Shown piece by piece: positions 16,736 through 26,108 of a stretch of 64,000 bases of DNA (the first letter of the stretch is position 1; the number at the start of each line of letters is the position of its first letter). The stretch comes from Paenibacillus sp. N3.4. Its GTDB lineage: Bacteria > Bacillota > Bacilli > Paenibacillales > NBRC-103111. A model generated the notes under the pieces. The model did no database searches and was not told the origin of the DNA. It saw nothing but the letters and a program-made list of their open reading frames with translations. The position numbers were made by a program, and so were the translations under genes. The DNA is taken from NCBI RefSeq assembly GCF_008017805.1, contig NZ_VRTT01000019.1, positions 44,814-108,813 on the forward strand. Direction: 5' to 3'.

Positions 16736-17719
16736 TTGGAATTTGTCCGGGACATACAAGGGGAAAGTAAGCGCAGTCAAAAGGTACGTAAGCATAGATC
16801 CAATATCGTGATTCTGCTTTTCCGCAATATAAAAAAAGCACCGCAGTTGTACATTTTGTCTGCTCTGCCGATTCTGTACATTCTCATATTTAAATATGTG
16901 CCTATGTACGGCGTAGTGATCGCTTTTCAAGATTATGTGCCTCATAAAGGATTTTTCGGGAGCGATTGGGTGGGGCTCAAGCATTTTAAAACGTTTTTCA
17001 ATTCCTATGAATTCTGGAAGGTCATCAAGAACACGCTCGGCATTAGTTTTTACGGTCTTTTAGCGGGGTTTCCGTTTCCGATCCTGTTAGCGCTCTGTCT
17101 AAATTATGTGGGACGTCCTTTCGTAAAGAAGAGCGTACAGATGGTCACTTATGCTCCTCATTTTATTTCAATCGTTGTGATGATCGGTATCATTATGCAG
17201 CTTCTCGATCCCAAAACAGGGATTGTCAATATGATATTGGCACAATTAGGCTTTGAAAAGCTCGACTTTTTTGGGAATCCCAACTACTTTAAATCACTTT
17301 ATGTTTGGTCAGGCGTTTGGCAAAATGTGGGTTACGGCTGCATCATTTATTTAGCGGCATTGGCAGCAATCGATCCTTCGCTGCACGAAGCGGCTGTTAT
17401 GGATGGGGCATCCAAAATTCAGAGAATGTGGCATGTGGATATTCCCGGTATTTTACCGGTTGCTATTATAATAATGATCATGAGTGTAGGTCATATGATG
17501 GACGCAGGGTTTGAAAAAGTGCTGTTAATGCAGAATCCATTAAATTTAAGCACTTCGGAAGTCATCGATACTTATGTCTATAAGGTGGGACTTCTTTCGA
17601 CAGGGATCAAATATTCATACGCTACGGCAATTGGCGTGTTCACGTCCGTCGTCAATCTGATTCTTCTGTTCTCGGTTAACAAGCTCGCTAAAAAATTAGG
17701 GCAAACGAGTCTGTGGTAA
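16736..17719 (+). CDS. Sugar ABC transporter permease, LplB type
   Basis: 327 aa if translation starts at TTG 16736, which stands properly behind the excellent site AGGAGGAGG (16721-16729); the longer frame from 16676 has no ribosome site. Six membrane segments are expected. The inner-membrane permease motif EAAVMDGASKIQRMWHVDIP contains the EAA loop that docks the ATPase. Features such as PMYGVVIAFQDYVPHKG are typical of the LplB/YteP group that pairs with long (~550 aa) binding proteins. With the next two genes it forms a CUT1 importer lacking its own ATPase, so a shared MsmX-like ATPase elsewhere must serve it. Confidence 0.9.
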   Translation: MEFVRDIQGESKRSQKVRKHRSNIVILLFRNIKKAPQLYILSALPILYILIFKYVPMYGVVIAFQDYVPHKGFFGSDWVGLKHFKTFFNSYEFWKVIKNTLGISFYGLLAGFPFPILLALCLNYVGRPFVKKSVQMVTYAPHFISIVVMIGIIMQLLDPKTGIVNMILAQLGFEKLDFFGNPNYFKSLYVWSGVWQNVGYGCIIYLAALAAIDPSLHEAAVMDGASKIQRMWHVDIPGILPVAIIIMIMSVGHMMDAGFEKVLLMQNPLNLSTSEVIDTYVYKVGLLSTGIKYSYATAIGVFTSVVNLILLFSVNKLAKKLGQTSLW

Positions 17720-17737
17720 AGAGGTGCAAGTTCAAAA

Positions 17738-18634
17738 ATGAAATCGATACGAATTCATGAGTCAAGAAGCGATCAGATTTTTAACATTTTCAATTACACG
17801 GTGCTCATCTTATTTACAATCACGGTGTTATACCCGCTAATCTATGTGCTGAGTGCTTCATTTAGCTCGCCAACAGCCGTTATGTCAGGTAAAGTATGGC
17901 TATGGCCCGTTGATACCACCTTTCAGGGGTACGAAGCGGTGTTCAAACATAAACAGGTCTGGACCGGCTTTGCCAATTCGATGTATTATGCGGTAGTTGG
18001 AACCGTCTTCAATGTGATCATGACGCTAATTGCAGCCTACCCATTATCTCGCAAAGATTTTTATATTCGCAATGCGGTGATGGCTCTGTTCGTTTTCACG
18101 ATGATGTTTGGCGGGGGGTTGATTCCCAATTACCTGCTGGTCAAGTCGCTTGGACTGCTCGATACGCGATGGGCGTTGATTATCCCAGGGCTCATGAGTG
18201 TCATGAGCGTCATTATCGCAAGAACCTATTTTCAAACGACGATCCCCGATGAGCTGTTGGAAGCGGCGCATCTGGACGGCTGCAGCGATTATCGATTTTT
18301 GGTGAAAATCGTCGCACCGTTATCGGGTCCCATCATAGCGGTGCTTTCCTTATTTTACGCAGTAGGACATTGGAATACGTATTTTAACGCTCTTCTTTAT
18401 TTGAAATCGCCAAATCTGTTTCCACTTCAGATTATTTTACGCGATATATTAGTTCAAAACACGTTTAATGAGGATATCTTAACGGATGTAGTTGGTGCGG
18501 CGCAGCGGGAAGGGATGAGAGAGCTGCTGAAATATTCATTGATTGTTATTTCTACAATTCCTGTTCTGATTGTGTATCCTTTTGTCCAGCGGCACTTTGT
18601 AAAAGGCATGATGATCGGTTCTTTAAAGGGGTAA
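17738..18634 (+). CDS. Sugar ABC transporter permease, YtcP/LplC type
   Basis: 298 aa, second membrane subunit of the importer. It begins 18 bases after the first permease with AGAGGTG as ribosome site. Six membrane segments are predicted. The EAA motif is ELLEAAHLDGCSDYRFLVKI, and the ending HFVKGMMIGSLKG is typical of the C-terminus of this group. It carries the oligosaccharide together with its partner permease; substrate is not determined, but nearby fucosidase and galactosidase families point to a branched heteroglycan fragment. Confidence 0.9.
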   Translation: MKSIRIHESRSDQIFNIFNYTVLILFTITVLYPLIYVLSASFSSPTAVMSGKVWLWPVDTTFQGYEAVFKHKQVWTGFANSMYYAVVGTVFNVIMTLIAAYPLSRKDFYIRNAVMALFVFTMMFGGGLIPNYLLVKSLGLLDTRWALIIPGLMSVMSVIIARTYFQTTIPDELLEAAHLDGCSDYRFLVKIVAPLSGPIIAVLSLFYAVGHWNTYFNALLYLKSPNLFPLQIILRDILVQNTFNEDILTDVVGAAQREGMRELLKYSLIVISTIPVLIVYPFVQRHFVKGMMIGSLKG

Positions 18635-18670
18635 CCCATTCACACCATATTTAAAAGGGAGGAATTGCAA

Positions 18671-20320
18671 ATGCAAGGTAAGAAATTATGGGGTTCAGCA
18701 TTATGCTTGTTCTTAGCTGTAACCGTCATCTTAAGTGGATGTAAAACATCAGAAACGGTTTCCCAGGAATCCAAGCGACCGACAGCAACCGCTTCGAACG
18801 AAGTGGTAAATCCGCCTGGTGTGCTTCCGATCACCAAAGAGAAAACGACGCTCAAAGTGATGTCGCGAACGAATCCTAATGTGGAGAACTTCGCAACAAA
18901 CGAGTTTACGAAATGGCTGGAAGAAAAAACCAATATCCATATCGAATGGGATATCGCTAACGATCCGAAGCAAAAGCTGAATATTTCTTTGGCCAGCGGC
19001 GACTATCCAGATGTTTATCTAGGATTTAACATCGATCAAGTCCAATTAGCGCTTTATGGTAAAGACGGCGTGTTTATCCCGCTAAATAAGCTGATCGACA
19101 AATATGGCACTGAAACGAAAAAAATGTTCGCTGCACTCCCGTATACGAAAGAACTTTCTGCTTCAACAGACGGTAACATCTACGGGCTGCCAGCTGTAAA
19201 CGAGTGTTTTCACTGTATGCACAGCAACAAAATGTGGATTAACAAGAAATGGCTTGAAGCTGTAGGGATGCAGATGCCTACAACCACGGATGAGTTTTAT
19301 CAAGTTTTGAAAGCGTTTAAGGAAAAAGATCCTAACGGCAATAAAAAAGCGGATGAACTTCCGCTCGTCGGGGCCAACATTGCCAACTCTTACATTGATA
19401 CTTTCCTCTTGCAAGCGTTTATTGACAGTGATCGCAATATGCAGTTCCTGAAAGATGGCAAAATTAACGTTGCCTTTACCCAGCCTGAATATAAGGAGGG
19501 GCTAAAGTATATCAATAAACTGTATAAAGAAGGTTTGATTGATCCGCAATCCTTCACTCAGGACCGGAACCAAATAAGGAAATTGGGCGAAAATCCAGAT
19601 GCTGTCCTCTTAGGGGCAGTGGCGGCACAAAACCCAACTGTCTTCAATTTACTTGAAGGGACACGTTGGAAGGATTATGTAGCCGTCCCTCCTTTAAAAG
19701 GGCCTAAGGGCGTCCAAGCATCCAAATACATCCCTCAAGGTATTACTTCTGGAGCTTTCGTCATTACCAACAAAGCCAAAAATCCAGAGATCGCGTTGCG
19801 ATTAGCTGATTTCCTGTATTCGGAGGAGGCCACAAATCGCGGCGTTCTCGGCAGACCGGATATGGAATGGAAGATAGCAGGAGCCAATGATGTTGGCATT
19901 AATGGGAAGCCAGCCAAATACACGTTATTGGGCAATTCATCTCCAGGAGCAAAGAATGCAACCTGGGGACAAGTAGGTCCATCCCTGCGTACGAACGAAT
20001 GGCGTTTGGGTCAGACGGCCGATCCGAAAAATCCGCTGGAAGACATCCTGTATAAAGAAACGCTGACCAAGTACGAGCCCTATAAAACGGACCCTAAAAA
20101 AATGATTCCGACCTTAAACTTTACAAACGAGCAGACGGATGAACTCGCCAATATCGGCAAAACGATCGATGACTACCGAAAGGAGTCAACTGCAAGAATG
20201 ATTATCGGTGATATGGATATTGATAAAAAATGGGATGAATACTTGAAAAATATGGAAAATATGAAGCTGCCAAGATATCTGAAAATCTACCAACAAGCAT
20301 ACGACGCATTGAAGAAATAA
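18671..20320 (+). CDS. Extracellular sugar-binding lipoprotein, LplA type
   Basis: 549 aa from ATG 18671, placed correctly behind GGGAGG; a TTG six bases earlier is less suitable. The signal peptide ends in the lipobox LSGC, so the mature protein is lipid-anchored outside the membrane. Its length and motifs such as FTKWLEEKTNIHIEWDIA and GDYPDVYLG fit the large LplA-type binding proteins that partner the two upstream permeases. It binds the oligosaccharide and hands it to the permeases. A terminator follows (20352-20387), so the importer operon ends here. Confidence 0.9.
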   Translation: MQGKKLWGSALCLFLAVTVILSGCKTSETVSQESKRPTATASNEVVNPPGVLPITKEKTTLKVMSRTNPNVENFATNEFTKWLEEKTNIHIEWDIANDPKQKLNISLASGDYPDVYLGFNIDQVQLALYGKDGVFIPLNKLIDKYGTETKKMFAALPYTKELSASTDGNIYGLPAVNECFHCMHSNKMWINKKWLEAVGMQMPTTTDEFYQVLKAFKEKDPNGNKKADELPLVGANIANSYIDTFLLQAFIDSDRNMQFLKDGKINVAFTQPEYKEGLKYINKLYKEGLIDPQSFTQDRNQIRKLGENPDAVLLGAVAAQNPTVFNLLEGTRWKDYVAVPPLKGPKGVQASKYIPQGITSGAFVITNKAKNPEIALRLADFLYSEEATNRGVLGRPDMEWKIAGANDVGINGKPAKYTLLGNSSPGAKNATWGQVGPSLRTNEWRLGQTADPKNPLEDILYKETLTKYEPYKTDPKKMIPTLNFTNEQTDELANIGKTIDDYRKESTARMIIGDMDIDKKWDEYLKNMENMKLPRYLKIYQQAYDALKK

Positions 20321-20351
20321 GAAGAAGACCTTTGATAAGTTAAAGGGAATT

Positions 20352-20387
20352 AAGCTCCGCATGCCTTGAGGCCTGGCGGAGCTTTTT
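20352..20387 (+). terminator. Rho-independent terminator of the importer operon
   Basis: AGCTCCGC (20353-20360) pairs with GCGGAGCT (20376-20383) around a 15-base loop, followed by TTTTT. Confidence 0.9.
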
Positions 20388-20441
20388 ATCCATTATCTTT
20401 GCAAGTGAACATTATCCTATTCGATGAAGGAAGTGGCGGAT

Positions 20442-21281
20442 ATGCAAATAACCAATCATTTGTTGTATCATAAGCTTTCCGATTTACGAATGAAATTGTT
20501 ATACGCTAAACTTTCCGTGTGCCGACAGGACTGGAAACATCTCGATTTTATGCCCGAATACAATAAATTTTACTATATTTGCGAAGGCAACGGGTGGATC
20601 AACATTGAAGGCAAGCATTACCAACCCCAATCAGGGCAACTGTTTTTCGCTCCTGCGGGAGTTTTGCAGTCTTATTCCGTTACAAACGATCATCCTCCGT
20701 ATACGATGTACTGGTGCCATTTTACTTCCAATATCGGACTTCACTCACTTTTTCAGTCTATGGGTATCCCCAATATGATTAAAGTGAGGGATAGTTCGCG
20801 GCTGCTGGGCTACTTCCGGCAGTTGATAGAGAACCGCAGTCATTTTGGGCTGACGGCCTCGATCAAGATTCAGTCAGCTTTGCTAGAAATGATCGCTTTT
20901 TTTATCGACCATGCGATGATCGAAACGAAGAAGGAGGTCAACGTTCCCTTTATAAACAAATTGGTTGACACAATTAAATACATCGATGCAAATTTGGATA
21001 AGGACATGACCATTCACGAGCTGTCGCAAACCGCGCATTTTCATCCGAACTATTTTATACGTATTTTTAAAACTCATCTTGGTGTGTCGCCGATGAAGTA
21101 TATTTACGACCGAAGGTTGGAGAAGGCAAAAGGAATGCTCAGTAATTCTTTGATGACGATTAACGAAGTAGCTCAAATGACGGGCTTTCACGATGCTTCT
21201 CATTTCTCAACCTCCTTTAAAAAGCATGTCGGCATATCGCCCTCGGAGTTTCGCCATCAACATTCAATGATGCAAATTTAA
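20442..21281 (+). CDS. AraC-family regulator
   Basis: 279 aa from ATG 20442, which follows AAGGAAGTGG; the ATG at 20424 has no site. The N-terminal cupin-like part (FYYICEGNGWINIEGKHYQP, then GQLFFAPAG) is a sugar-sensing pocket. The C-terminal part has the two HTH motifs, IHELSQTAHFHPNYFIRIF and one around INEVAQMTGFHDASHFSTSF, ending SPSEFRH. It lies between the importer operon and the gene for a large secreted protein on the same strand, either of which could be its target. Confidence 0.85.
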   Translation: MQITNHLLYHKLSDLRMKLLYAKLSVCRQDWKHLDFMPEYNKFYYICEGNGWINIEGKHYQPQSGQLFFAPAGVLQSYSVTNDHPPYTMYWCHFTSNIGLHSLFQSMGIPNMIKVRDSSRLLGYFRQLIENRSHFGLTASIKIQSALLEMIAFFIDHAMIETKKEVNVPFINKLVDTIKYIDANLDKDMTIHELSQTAHFHPNYFIRIFKTHLGVSPMKYIYDRRLEKAKGMLSNSLMTINEVAQMTGFHDASHFSTSFKKHVGISPSEFRHQHSMMQI

Positions 21282-21405
21282 AAGTTAGTTTTATCAAAAA
21301 AGTTGTTAGTAAAGTAAATTCCCATCATGATGAAAACACATTAAAATGAAAACAAAGAACAGAACCCTTTATGATTCCTAGGCTTATGAACGGGTTCAGT
21401 CCAAT

Positions 21406-21418
21406 GAAAGGAGGTGTG
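21406..21418 (+). promoter_or_regulatory. Strong isolated Shine-Dalgarno sequence in a 5' leader (possible STAB-SD)
   Basis: GAAAGGAGGTG stands about 90 bases before the ATG of the secreted protein gene. A GTG overlapping its end would open a 31-codon frame, but its spacing is too short for normal initiation. In Bacillus such isolated GAAAGGAGG elements in leaders bind ribosomes and stabilise mRNA (cry3A type). The same pattern occurs before the S-layer gene and the GH3 gene in this window. Role inferred. Confidence 0.4.
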
Positions 21419-21507
21419 AAACTGCTAACCTATAACTCGGCAATCCTTTTCAGTCTATCATGCAGCAATTACTCCAGCCGATGGAGACCTAGAAAGAGGG
21501 TAATTTG

Positions 21508-23436
21508 ATGATGACAAACAAAAAACGTCTGTTTGTATGTGGACTGCTTATCGCTATTGTTGTTGGACTGCTTCCTTACACGCAAGCACGTGCTGCTGGG
21601 TCGATGGTAGTAGATAGCTTCGAAGGTCCCGTCACACAGAACGAAATCAATTCGTTTAAAACTTACATTCAAACAGTGGAGCCTGTTGTCTGGCCCAACA
21701 CCGGCTCTATGCAGGGCGAATATGCGCAAGGAGCTAGCGGTGAAAACATCAAGGCCATGGGACTCATGTATGAGATTACGGGTGACACAGCGATTCTTGA
21801 TCGAATGATCTACTTCTGTGACGTACTTCTTTCACAACGCAACGACAAACTCCCTGCTCCCTATGGCCAACGCACCGTCTGGACGAACACCAAAGCACCG
21901 GTATGGCCAGGGAATAACAGTGGTACAGCATCCGCTGACTCGGCGAACGGCGATCCCGTCGGTCACCTGGCCTACTGCGCCAAGCTTATTCTTCAAACCC
22001 CGTCGATTTGGAATACGACGGTTCCCGTCTCCGATACTTATGGGTATGGAGCTACGTATAAACAGCGGGCAGCGACATTTTTAACGGAAGCGGATTATGT
22101 TGTCAACCAATTTATTCTGCCGTCCCTATTAGATCTTTCCAGAGGAAATAAATACTACTTCTCTACGCAATCGCCTTATATGAGCGGAGGCATTATGCCA
22201 TGGAATCAGCAAATGATGATTTCCTATGGTTTGCAAAATCTTGCAGCTGCTCATGCCACTTTAGGAGATAATGCATCATTAGCCGCTCAGTATGATAGTA
22301 TCGTCCAAACGAACCTCAATTGGTTCTTTAACAATGATTCTGCCAAACAGACTTATACGGACAGTAAAGGCAGCACGGCTTATAACTGGGGTTACAATCC
22401 CACTTTATTGGGGGGAGAAGATTCCAATCATGCCAGCCTAGATGTAGCTGGTTTTTATCGAGCATACCTAAGTGGCCGCTATGGCATTACTGCGGCGATG
22501 ATGATGCCTTTTGCCAACATGTATGCCGACGTGATGATGAGAGGACCTAATGATTTTGCAGGTCGTATTGATGGAACGGATGGTACGGGGCATGGCGCAC
22601 CGACCACCTATGCCCGCAATGGAAATCTCTTTTTAGCGGCTCTTCGTCCCGATATGTACTACGCCTTGGGCAATGTGGATTTGCCGAATAATACGAGCAC
22701 AAGCATGGCCACATACGCCCGTTTTATGTGGGTGAAAAATCAACGAAATCAGGGTGGTGGTAGTGACACCCAAGCACCTACAGCGCCGACAAATTTGACG
22801 GCAACGGCAGTATCGAGCAGTCAAATTAATTTGAGTTGGACCGCTTCGACAGACAATGTGGGTGTTACAAGTTATGAAGTATATAGAGGAGGTACAAAGG
22901 TTGGGACTTCGACGACGACTTCGTACAGCGATACGGGACTCACTGCTTCAACCGCTTATAGCTACACCGTAAAAGCAAAAGATGCCGCAGCTAACGTATC
23001 TGCATCAAGCAATACAGCAAATACTACGACTTTAGCGACAGGAGGCAATCTTGCGCTGGGCAAAACGTACAACGCTTCATCCGTATGGAGTGTTGCTTAC
23101 CCAGCATCTAACGCCTTTGACGCTGATGTGACTACCCGCTGGTCCGCAGCGAGCGGTTCGTTGAATAATCAATGGGTTAGCTTCGATTTCAATGCCGCAA
23201 CTACGTATAGCCGAGTTGTGATCAAAGAAACTTCGTTCCAGCGTGTAACGTCTTATAAGCTCCAGTCTTCTAACGACGGAACAACGTATACGGATATTGC
23301 CGGAACAACGGGAACGACGATCGGTGCGAGCAAAACGATCAGTTTCACTCCGGTTACTTCCAGATATTTGAGGCTGTACATGAGCACAGCCAGTGCAGTG
23401 CCTACGATCAACGAGATTGAAGTGTATAACCAATAA
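21508..23436 (+). CDS. Large secreted carbohydrate-active protein: helical catalytic-like domain, FN3, F5/8C
   Basis: 642 aa from ATG 21508, placed behind AGAAAGAGGG. The signal peptide is clear (KKRLFVCGLLIAIVVGLL, ending near ARAAG). Residues 33-415 form a domain rich in helices with ENIKAMGLMYEITGDTAIL, SGGIMPWNQQMM and DSNHASLDVAGFYRAYL, resembling the alpha/alpha barrel polysaccharide lyases or hydrolases, but I cannot name a family with certainty. An FN3 linker domain follows (about 423-512, starting TAPTNLTATAVSSSQINLSW). A C-terminal F5/8-type C (CBM32-like) domain spans 518-642, with NQWVSFDFNAATTYSRVVI. Secretion plus a binding module indicate action on extracellular polysaccharide, with products taken up by the importer upstream. 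Confidence 0.75.
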   Translation: MMTNKKRLFVCGLLIAIVVGLLPYTQARAAGSMVVDSFEGPVTQNEINSFKTYIQTVEPVVWPNTGSMQGEYAQGASGENIKAMGLMYEITGDTAILDRMIYFCDVLLSQRNDKLPAPYGQRTVWTNTKAPVWPGNNSGTASADSANGDPVGHLAYCAKLILQTPSIWNTTVPVSDTYGYGATYKQRAATFLTEADYVVNQFILPSLLDLSRGNKYYFSTQSPYMSGGIMPWNQQMMISYGLQNLAAAHATLGDNASLAAQYDSIVQTNLNWFFNNDSAKQTYTDSKGSTAYNWGYNPTLLGGEDSNHASLDVAGFYRAYLSGRYGITAAMMMPFANMYADVMMRGPNDFAGRIDGTDGTGHGAPTTYARNGNLFLAALRPDMYYALGNVDLPNNTSTSMATYARFMWVKNQRNQGGGSDTQAPTAPTNLTATAVSSSQINLSWTASTDNVGVTSYEVYRGGTKVGTSTTTSYSDTGLTASTAYSYTVKAKDAAANVSASSNTANTTTLATGGNLALGKTYNASSVWSVAYPASNAFDADVTTRWSAASGSLNNQWVSFDFNAATTYSRVVIKETSFQRVTSYKLQSSNDGTTYTDIAGTTGTTIGASKTISFTPVTSRYLRLYMSTASAVPTINEIEVYNQ

Positions 23437-23442
23437 TCATAG

Positions 23443-23481
23443 ATGACCGCCTAGCCTGCAGAGGTTAAGCGGTCGTTTTTT
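23443..23481 (+). terminator. Rho-independent terminator
   Basis: GACCGC (23445-23450) pairs with GCGGTC (23469-23474), with CCT/AGG extension inside the loop, followed by a T run. It ends the secreted-protein transcript. Confidence 0.8.
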
Positions 23482-23582
23482 ATGTATAGAAAGTATATGT
23501 CTATACGTTTGCTTCGCATCTATCTTGACCAACTCGCTCGTCCCTGAAGGAGGAAGTCGTTTATCCTTGCAAGATAAGAATT

Positions 23583-23640
23583 AGAATCTCCGGGTGTCGA
23601 GAAAGTCTCGGCCTGTTTATGATGCGGCGAGATGGTGAGC
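23583..23640. repeat. Dispersed repeat, copy 1
   Basis: The segment beginning AGAATCTCCGGGTGTCGAG and continuing through TGTTTATGATGCGGCGAGA recurs at 59584-59653 in the same orientation. That copy has about 15 extra bases in the middle. Neither copy has an intact reading frame. It is probably the relic of a mobile element or of an intergenic repeat family. Confidence 0.6.
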
Positions 23641-23737
23641 TTTTGAGTGTTTTATCCAACTTGGAACGTACTTTTGGCGTCGGGGACGGCTTTAACTTGT
23701 TGAAAGTCTTTGCTTTTTTTTGACGGGGGGACGCCTA

Positions 23738-23925
23738 ACGAACTCAGCAACCCTTATTTGATCAAAATACTAAGAGTTATCGTTTTAACGAACTCCAGAC
23801 GCGCTATTTCAAATAAAAGCGCATCAATTCACTCATCATTGACTCTATTACGTCGCTTCAGTTCGTTAGACGAATGGACAGGCTCATTTCTCGGGGCTAA
23901 CAACCGCTACGGTTCGTTAGCGTAG
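23738..23925. repeat. Intergenic element built from TAACGAAC / GTTCGTTA motifs
   Basis: Two direct copies of TAACGAACTC (about 23738 and 23788) are answered by two inverted copies, AGTTCGTTAG (about 23860) and GGTTCGTTAG (about 23912). The whole can fold back on itself. There is no coding potential. The arrangement looks like a miniature repeat or intergenic palindrome family; sequence elsewhere in the genome is needed to confirm. Confidence 0.5.
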
Positions 23926-23940
23926 ACAACACAAGGAAGG

Positions 23941-24406
23941 AGTTGCTTATGTGTTCAAATGGCTCTTGTTGTGGAAACTTCAGCAAGCGATGTTTGCTTA
24001 TTGATCGTTCATGCGCGGGGATGGAAGGTTATGCAGAAAATGAGCACGATCTGTGGTTTTATCTCACGGGTGAGACGATATCTGGGGATTATGGCATCTT
24101 CCCGTGATGATTGCCGGGCTTTATTATTCCGGTCCCTACCCTGCTCTCTCCGTTTTTTTATTTATGATTTCGGTCACCTCCTTCGGTTACATTATTGGGC
24201 GCCTGCGGCTAACAACCGGCAGCGTATGGCCTGCGTTCTTCCTGCATGCGTCATGGAATGCTGTGATCCAGGACGTATTCGATGCATCTTCCGAAGGTGA
24301 GAATGTGCTGTTCTGGACGGGGGAGTCGGGGATTTTAGTAGCTCTTGCCTTACTGGCAGCGGCATGGTTTATTTCGAGGAGTCCGATGAGCGTGAGGCGG
24401 TTGTAA
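23941..24406 (+). pseudogene. CPBP-family intramembrane metalloprotease, broken
   Basis: The last ~105 residues in one frame are typical of the C-terminal half of CPBP (Abi/CAAX) proteins. They include WGLWHLPVMIAGLYYSG with its HLP motif, and SVWPAFFLHASWNAVIQ with the HxxxN motif. Upstream, fragments such as FKWLLLWKLQQAMF occur in other frames with several stops, and the first glutamate motif (EExxxR) is missing. So the gene is decayed. It lies in a stretch of repeats and IS debris. Confidence 0.6.
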
Positions 24407-24454
24407 GCGAGTGGTACACGAGAGGATATAAAAGAAGGGGCTGTCCCAAACATG

Positions 24455-24507
24455 AACTGCACCCCAATTGTTAGATACTCAACTAACAATTGGAGGTGCA
24501 GTTTTTT
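24455..24507. terminator. Long perfect-type hairpin with T run at the edge of an IS remnant
   Basis: AACTGCACCCCAATTGTTAG (24455-24474) pairs with 24483-24503 (one unpaired or mismatched base), followed by TTTTTT on the plus strand. It lies just beyond the 3' end of the IS3 transposase fragment and may be part of that element's terminal region as well as a terminator. Confidence 0.6.
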
Positions 24508-24570
24508 GGTGGAAGTTTTCTGTAGAAGAAAAAATTGGAATTGGATTGTCAACAGAAAATTGGACAATTT

Positions 24571-24771
24571 TTAGAAGGTCAAACATCTAGCTTTTGCTGG
24601 TATAAGATACCCTAGAAATCCGTGAATATGATGGTAGTTATACCAATTCACATAGTACTGAGCCTCAGTGCCAATTGCTCCGAATTCATAAAATTTAATA
24701 TGGTTGGCGAGTTCGGTTTTGAAGATTTTAAATATGGCTTCTGCTACAGGGATGAAGAAGATGCGTGTCAA
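24571..24771 (-). mobile_element. IS3-family transposase, C-terminal fragment
   Basis: The minus-strand frame reads VAEAIFKIFKTELANHIKF and AQYYVNWYNYHHIHGFLGYL. These are the final part of the DDE integrase domain of IS3-type OrfB proteins, with the glutamate of the DDE triad in VAEAIFK. The preceding integrase core and OrfA are absent, and sequence beyond about 24770 does not continue the homology. It is a dead remnant. Confidence 0.75.
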
Positions 24772-24858
24772 GGTGAAGGAGGTAACTGCATCATGCTCGC
24801 TTCGAGCCTGCCGGTTTGCAATTCAGATTTCCTTGTAGATTCAACAAATCCAGTCTAA

Positions 24859-25130
24859 AACTATATTTTCTTAGGACACCTAACGCAAATGGTAGAGCGT
24901 AGCTTCAGTCTAGGTTTATCCTTGCTATCTTAAAAAAAGACATAGGAGTATAAATACAGATAATGAAGGATTGGTTCAGTGATTGTAAGATCGAATCATA
25001 AGCCTAAATTTCGGAGGGACGAAACCTTAGCTGGGGCCACCTATGTAGTAACGAGAGCATAAAGGGCGATTTGCAAAATGAAGTTAACAAGTATGGGTTG
25101 ATAAATGATAGATGAGGGAGGTTTTTTGAA
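24859..25130. other. Gene-free stretch before the aldo/keto reductase
   Basis: No complete gene is seen. A short run in one frame, FRRDETLAGATYVVTRA followed by a stop at about 25058-25060, could be a coding relic but is not recognisable. A strong ribosome site GAGGGAGG (25113-25120) serves the gene at 25131. Confidence 0.4.
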
Positions 25131-26081
25131 ATGCAATACAGACGTTTAGGCAATAGTGGTTTGAAAGTAAGTGAATTAAGCTTGGGCAGCTGGCTTACCT
25201 ATGGTGGGGCCGTTGATTCGAAGCAATCCGAGTTGATTATTGATAAAGCCTACGAGTTGGGTATCAACCTGTTTGATACAGCCAACGTTTATCACAGAGG
25301 CGAAGCGGAGCAAGTGGTCGGCAAGGCATTGTCTAAATATCCAAGGGAATCGTATATTCTGGCAACAAAGGTGTGCGTGCCTATGGGGGATGGGCCCAAT
25401 GACCGCGGTTTGTCCCGCAAACATATTAAAGAGCAATGTGACGCAAGCTTGAAAAGGCTCGGCGTGGACTACATCGACTTGTATCAATGTCACCGTTACG
25501 ATACGGAAACTCCGCTTGAGGAGACGCTTCGGGCCTTGAATGATCTAATTACGCAAGGTAAAGTATTGTATACGGGCGTCAGTATGTGGAAGGCCGAACA
25601 GCTTCTCGACGGCGTTCATATTGGCAAAGCGTTGAATTTGAATCGTCTCGTATCCAATCAACCGCAGTATCATATGTTTCGACGCGGCATTGAGAAGGAC
25701 ATTGTTCCATTGTGTAAGAAGGAAGGAATCGGACAAGTCGTGTATTCGCCTTTGGCTCAAGGTATTCTGACCGGTAAGTATAAACCCGGTATGCCATTCC
25801 CATTGGATTCAAGGGCGGCAGATCCGGAGCAAAACGGGGCAATTGTTCACTTGATGAAGGAAGAACAATTGACCAAGGTCGAACAGTTGAGATTCATTGC
25901 AGAACGCAATGAATTAAGTTTAGCTCAATTGGCTTTGGCTTGGATTTTACGCTTGGATAATGTCTCTAGCTGCATCATTGGAGCTTCTCGGCCTGAGCAA
26001 GTGGCGGAAAATGCAAAGGCTTCAGGCGTGAAGCTTTCTGAATTTGATCTGCAGGAAATCGAAAACATTTTAAATGGTTGA
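25131..26081 (+). CDS. Aldo/keto reductase
   Basis: 316 aa, an NADPH-dependent (alpha/beta)8 oxidoreductase, close to the YghZ/Kv-beta group. The start is set by GAGGGAGG. Catalytic tetrad members are visible: Asp and Tyr in FDTANVYHRGEAE, Lys in ILATKV, His in YQCHRYD. The C-terminal cofactor region has LAWILRLDNVSSCIIGASRPE. It begins an apparent operon with GH29 and the beta-helix protein, 27 bases before GH29. It may reduce a released sugar or aldehyde; this is inferred from position only. Confidence 0.88.
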   Translation: MQYRRLGNSGLKVSELSLGSWLTYGGAVDSKQSELIIDKAYELGINLFDTANVYHRGEAEQVVGKALSKYPRESYILATKVCVPMGDGPNDRGLSRKHIKEQCDASLKRLGVDYIDLYQCHRYDTETPLEETLRALNDLITQGKVLYTGVSMWKAEQLLDGVHIGKALNLNRLVSNQPQYHMFRRGIEKDIVPLCKKEGIGQVVYSPLAQGILTGKYKPGMPFPLDSRAADPEQNGAIVHLMKEEQLTKVEQLRFIAERNELSLAQLALAWILRLDNVSSCIIGASRPEQVAENAKASGVKLSEFDLQEIENILNG

Positions 26082-26108
26082 GTCATTCGGAAGGAGGGGA
26101 GGGTACGC

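Noticed and set aside
24622..24858. 78-codon plus-strand frame over the IS3 remnant
   Set aside because: The minus strand reads recognisable transposase over most of it, and no ribosome site precedes the ATG.
24859..25130. Riboswitch or other structured RNA before the aldo/keto reductase
   Set aside because: No conserved riboswitch core or terminator/anti-terminator pair could be seen.
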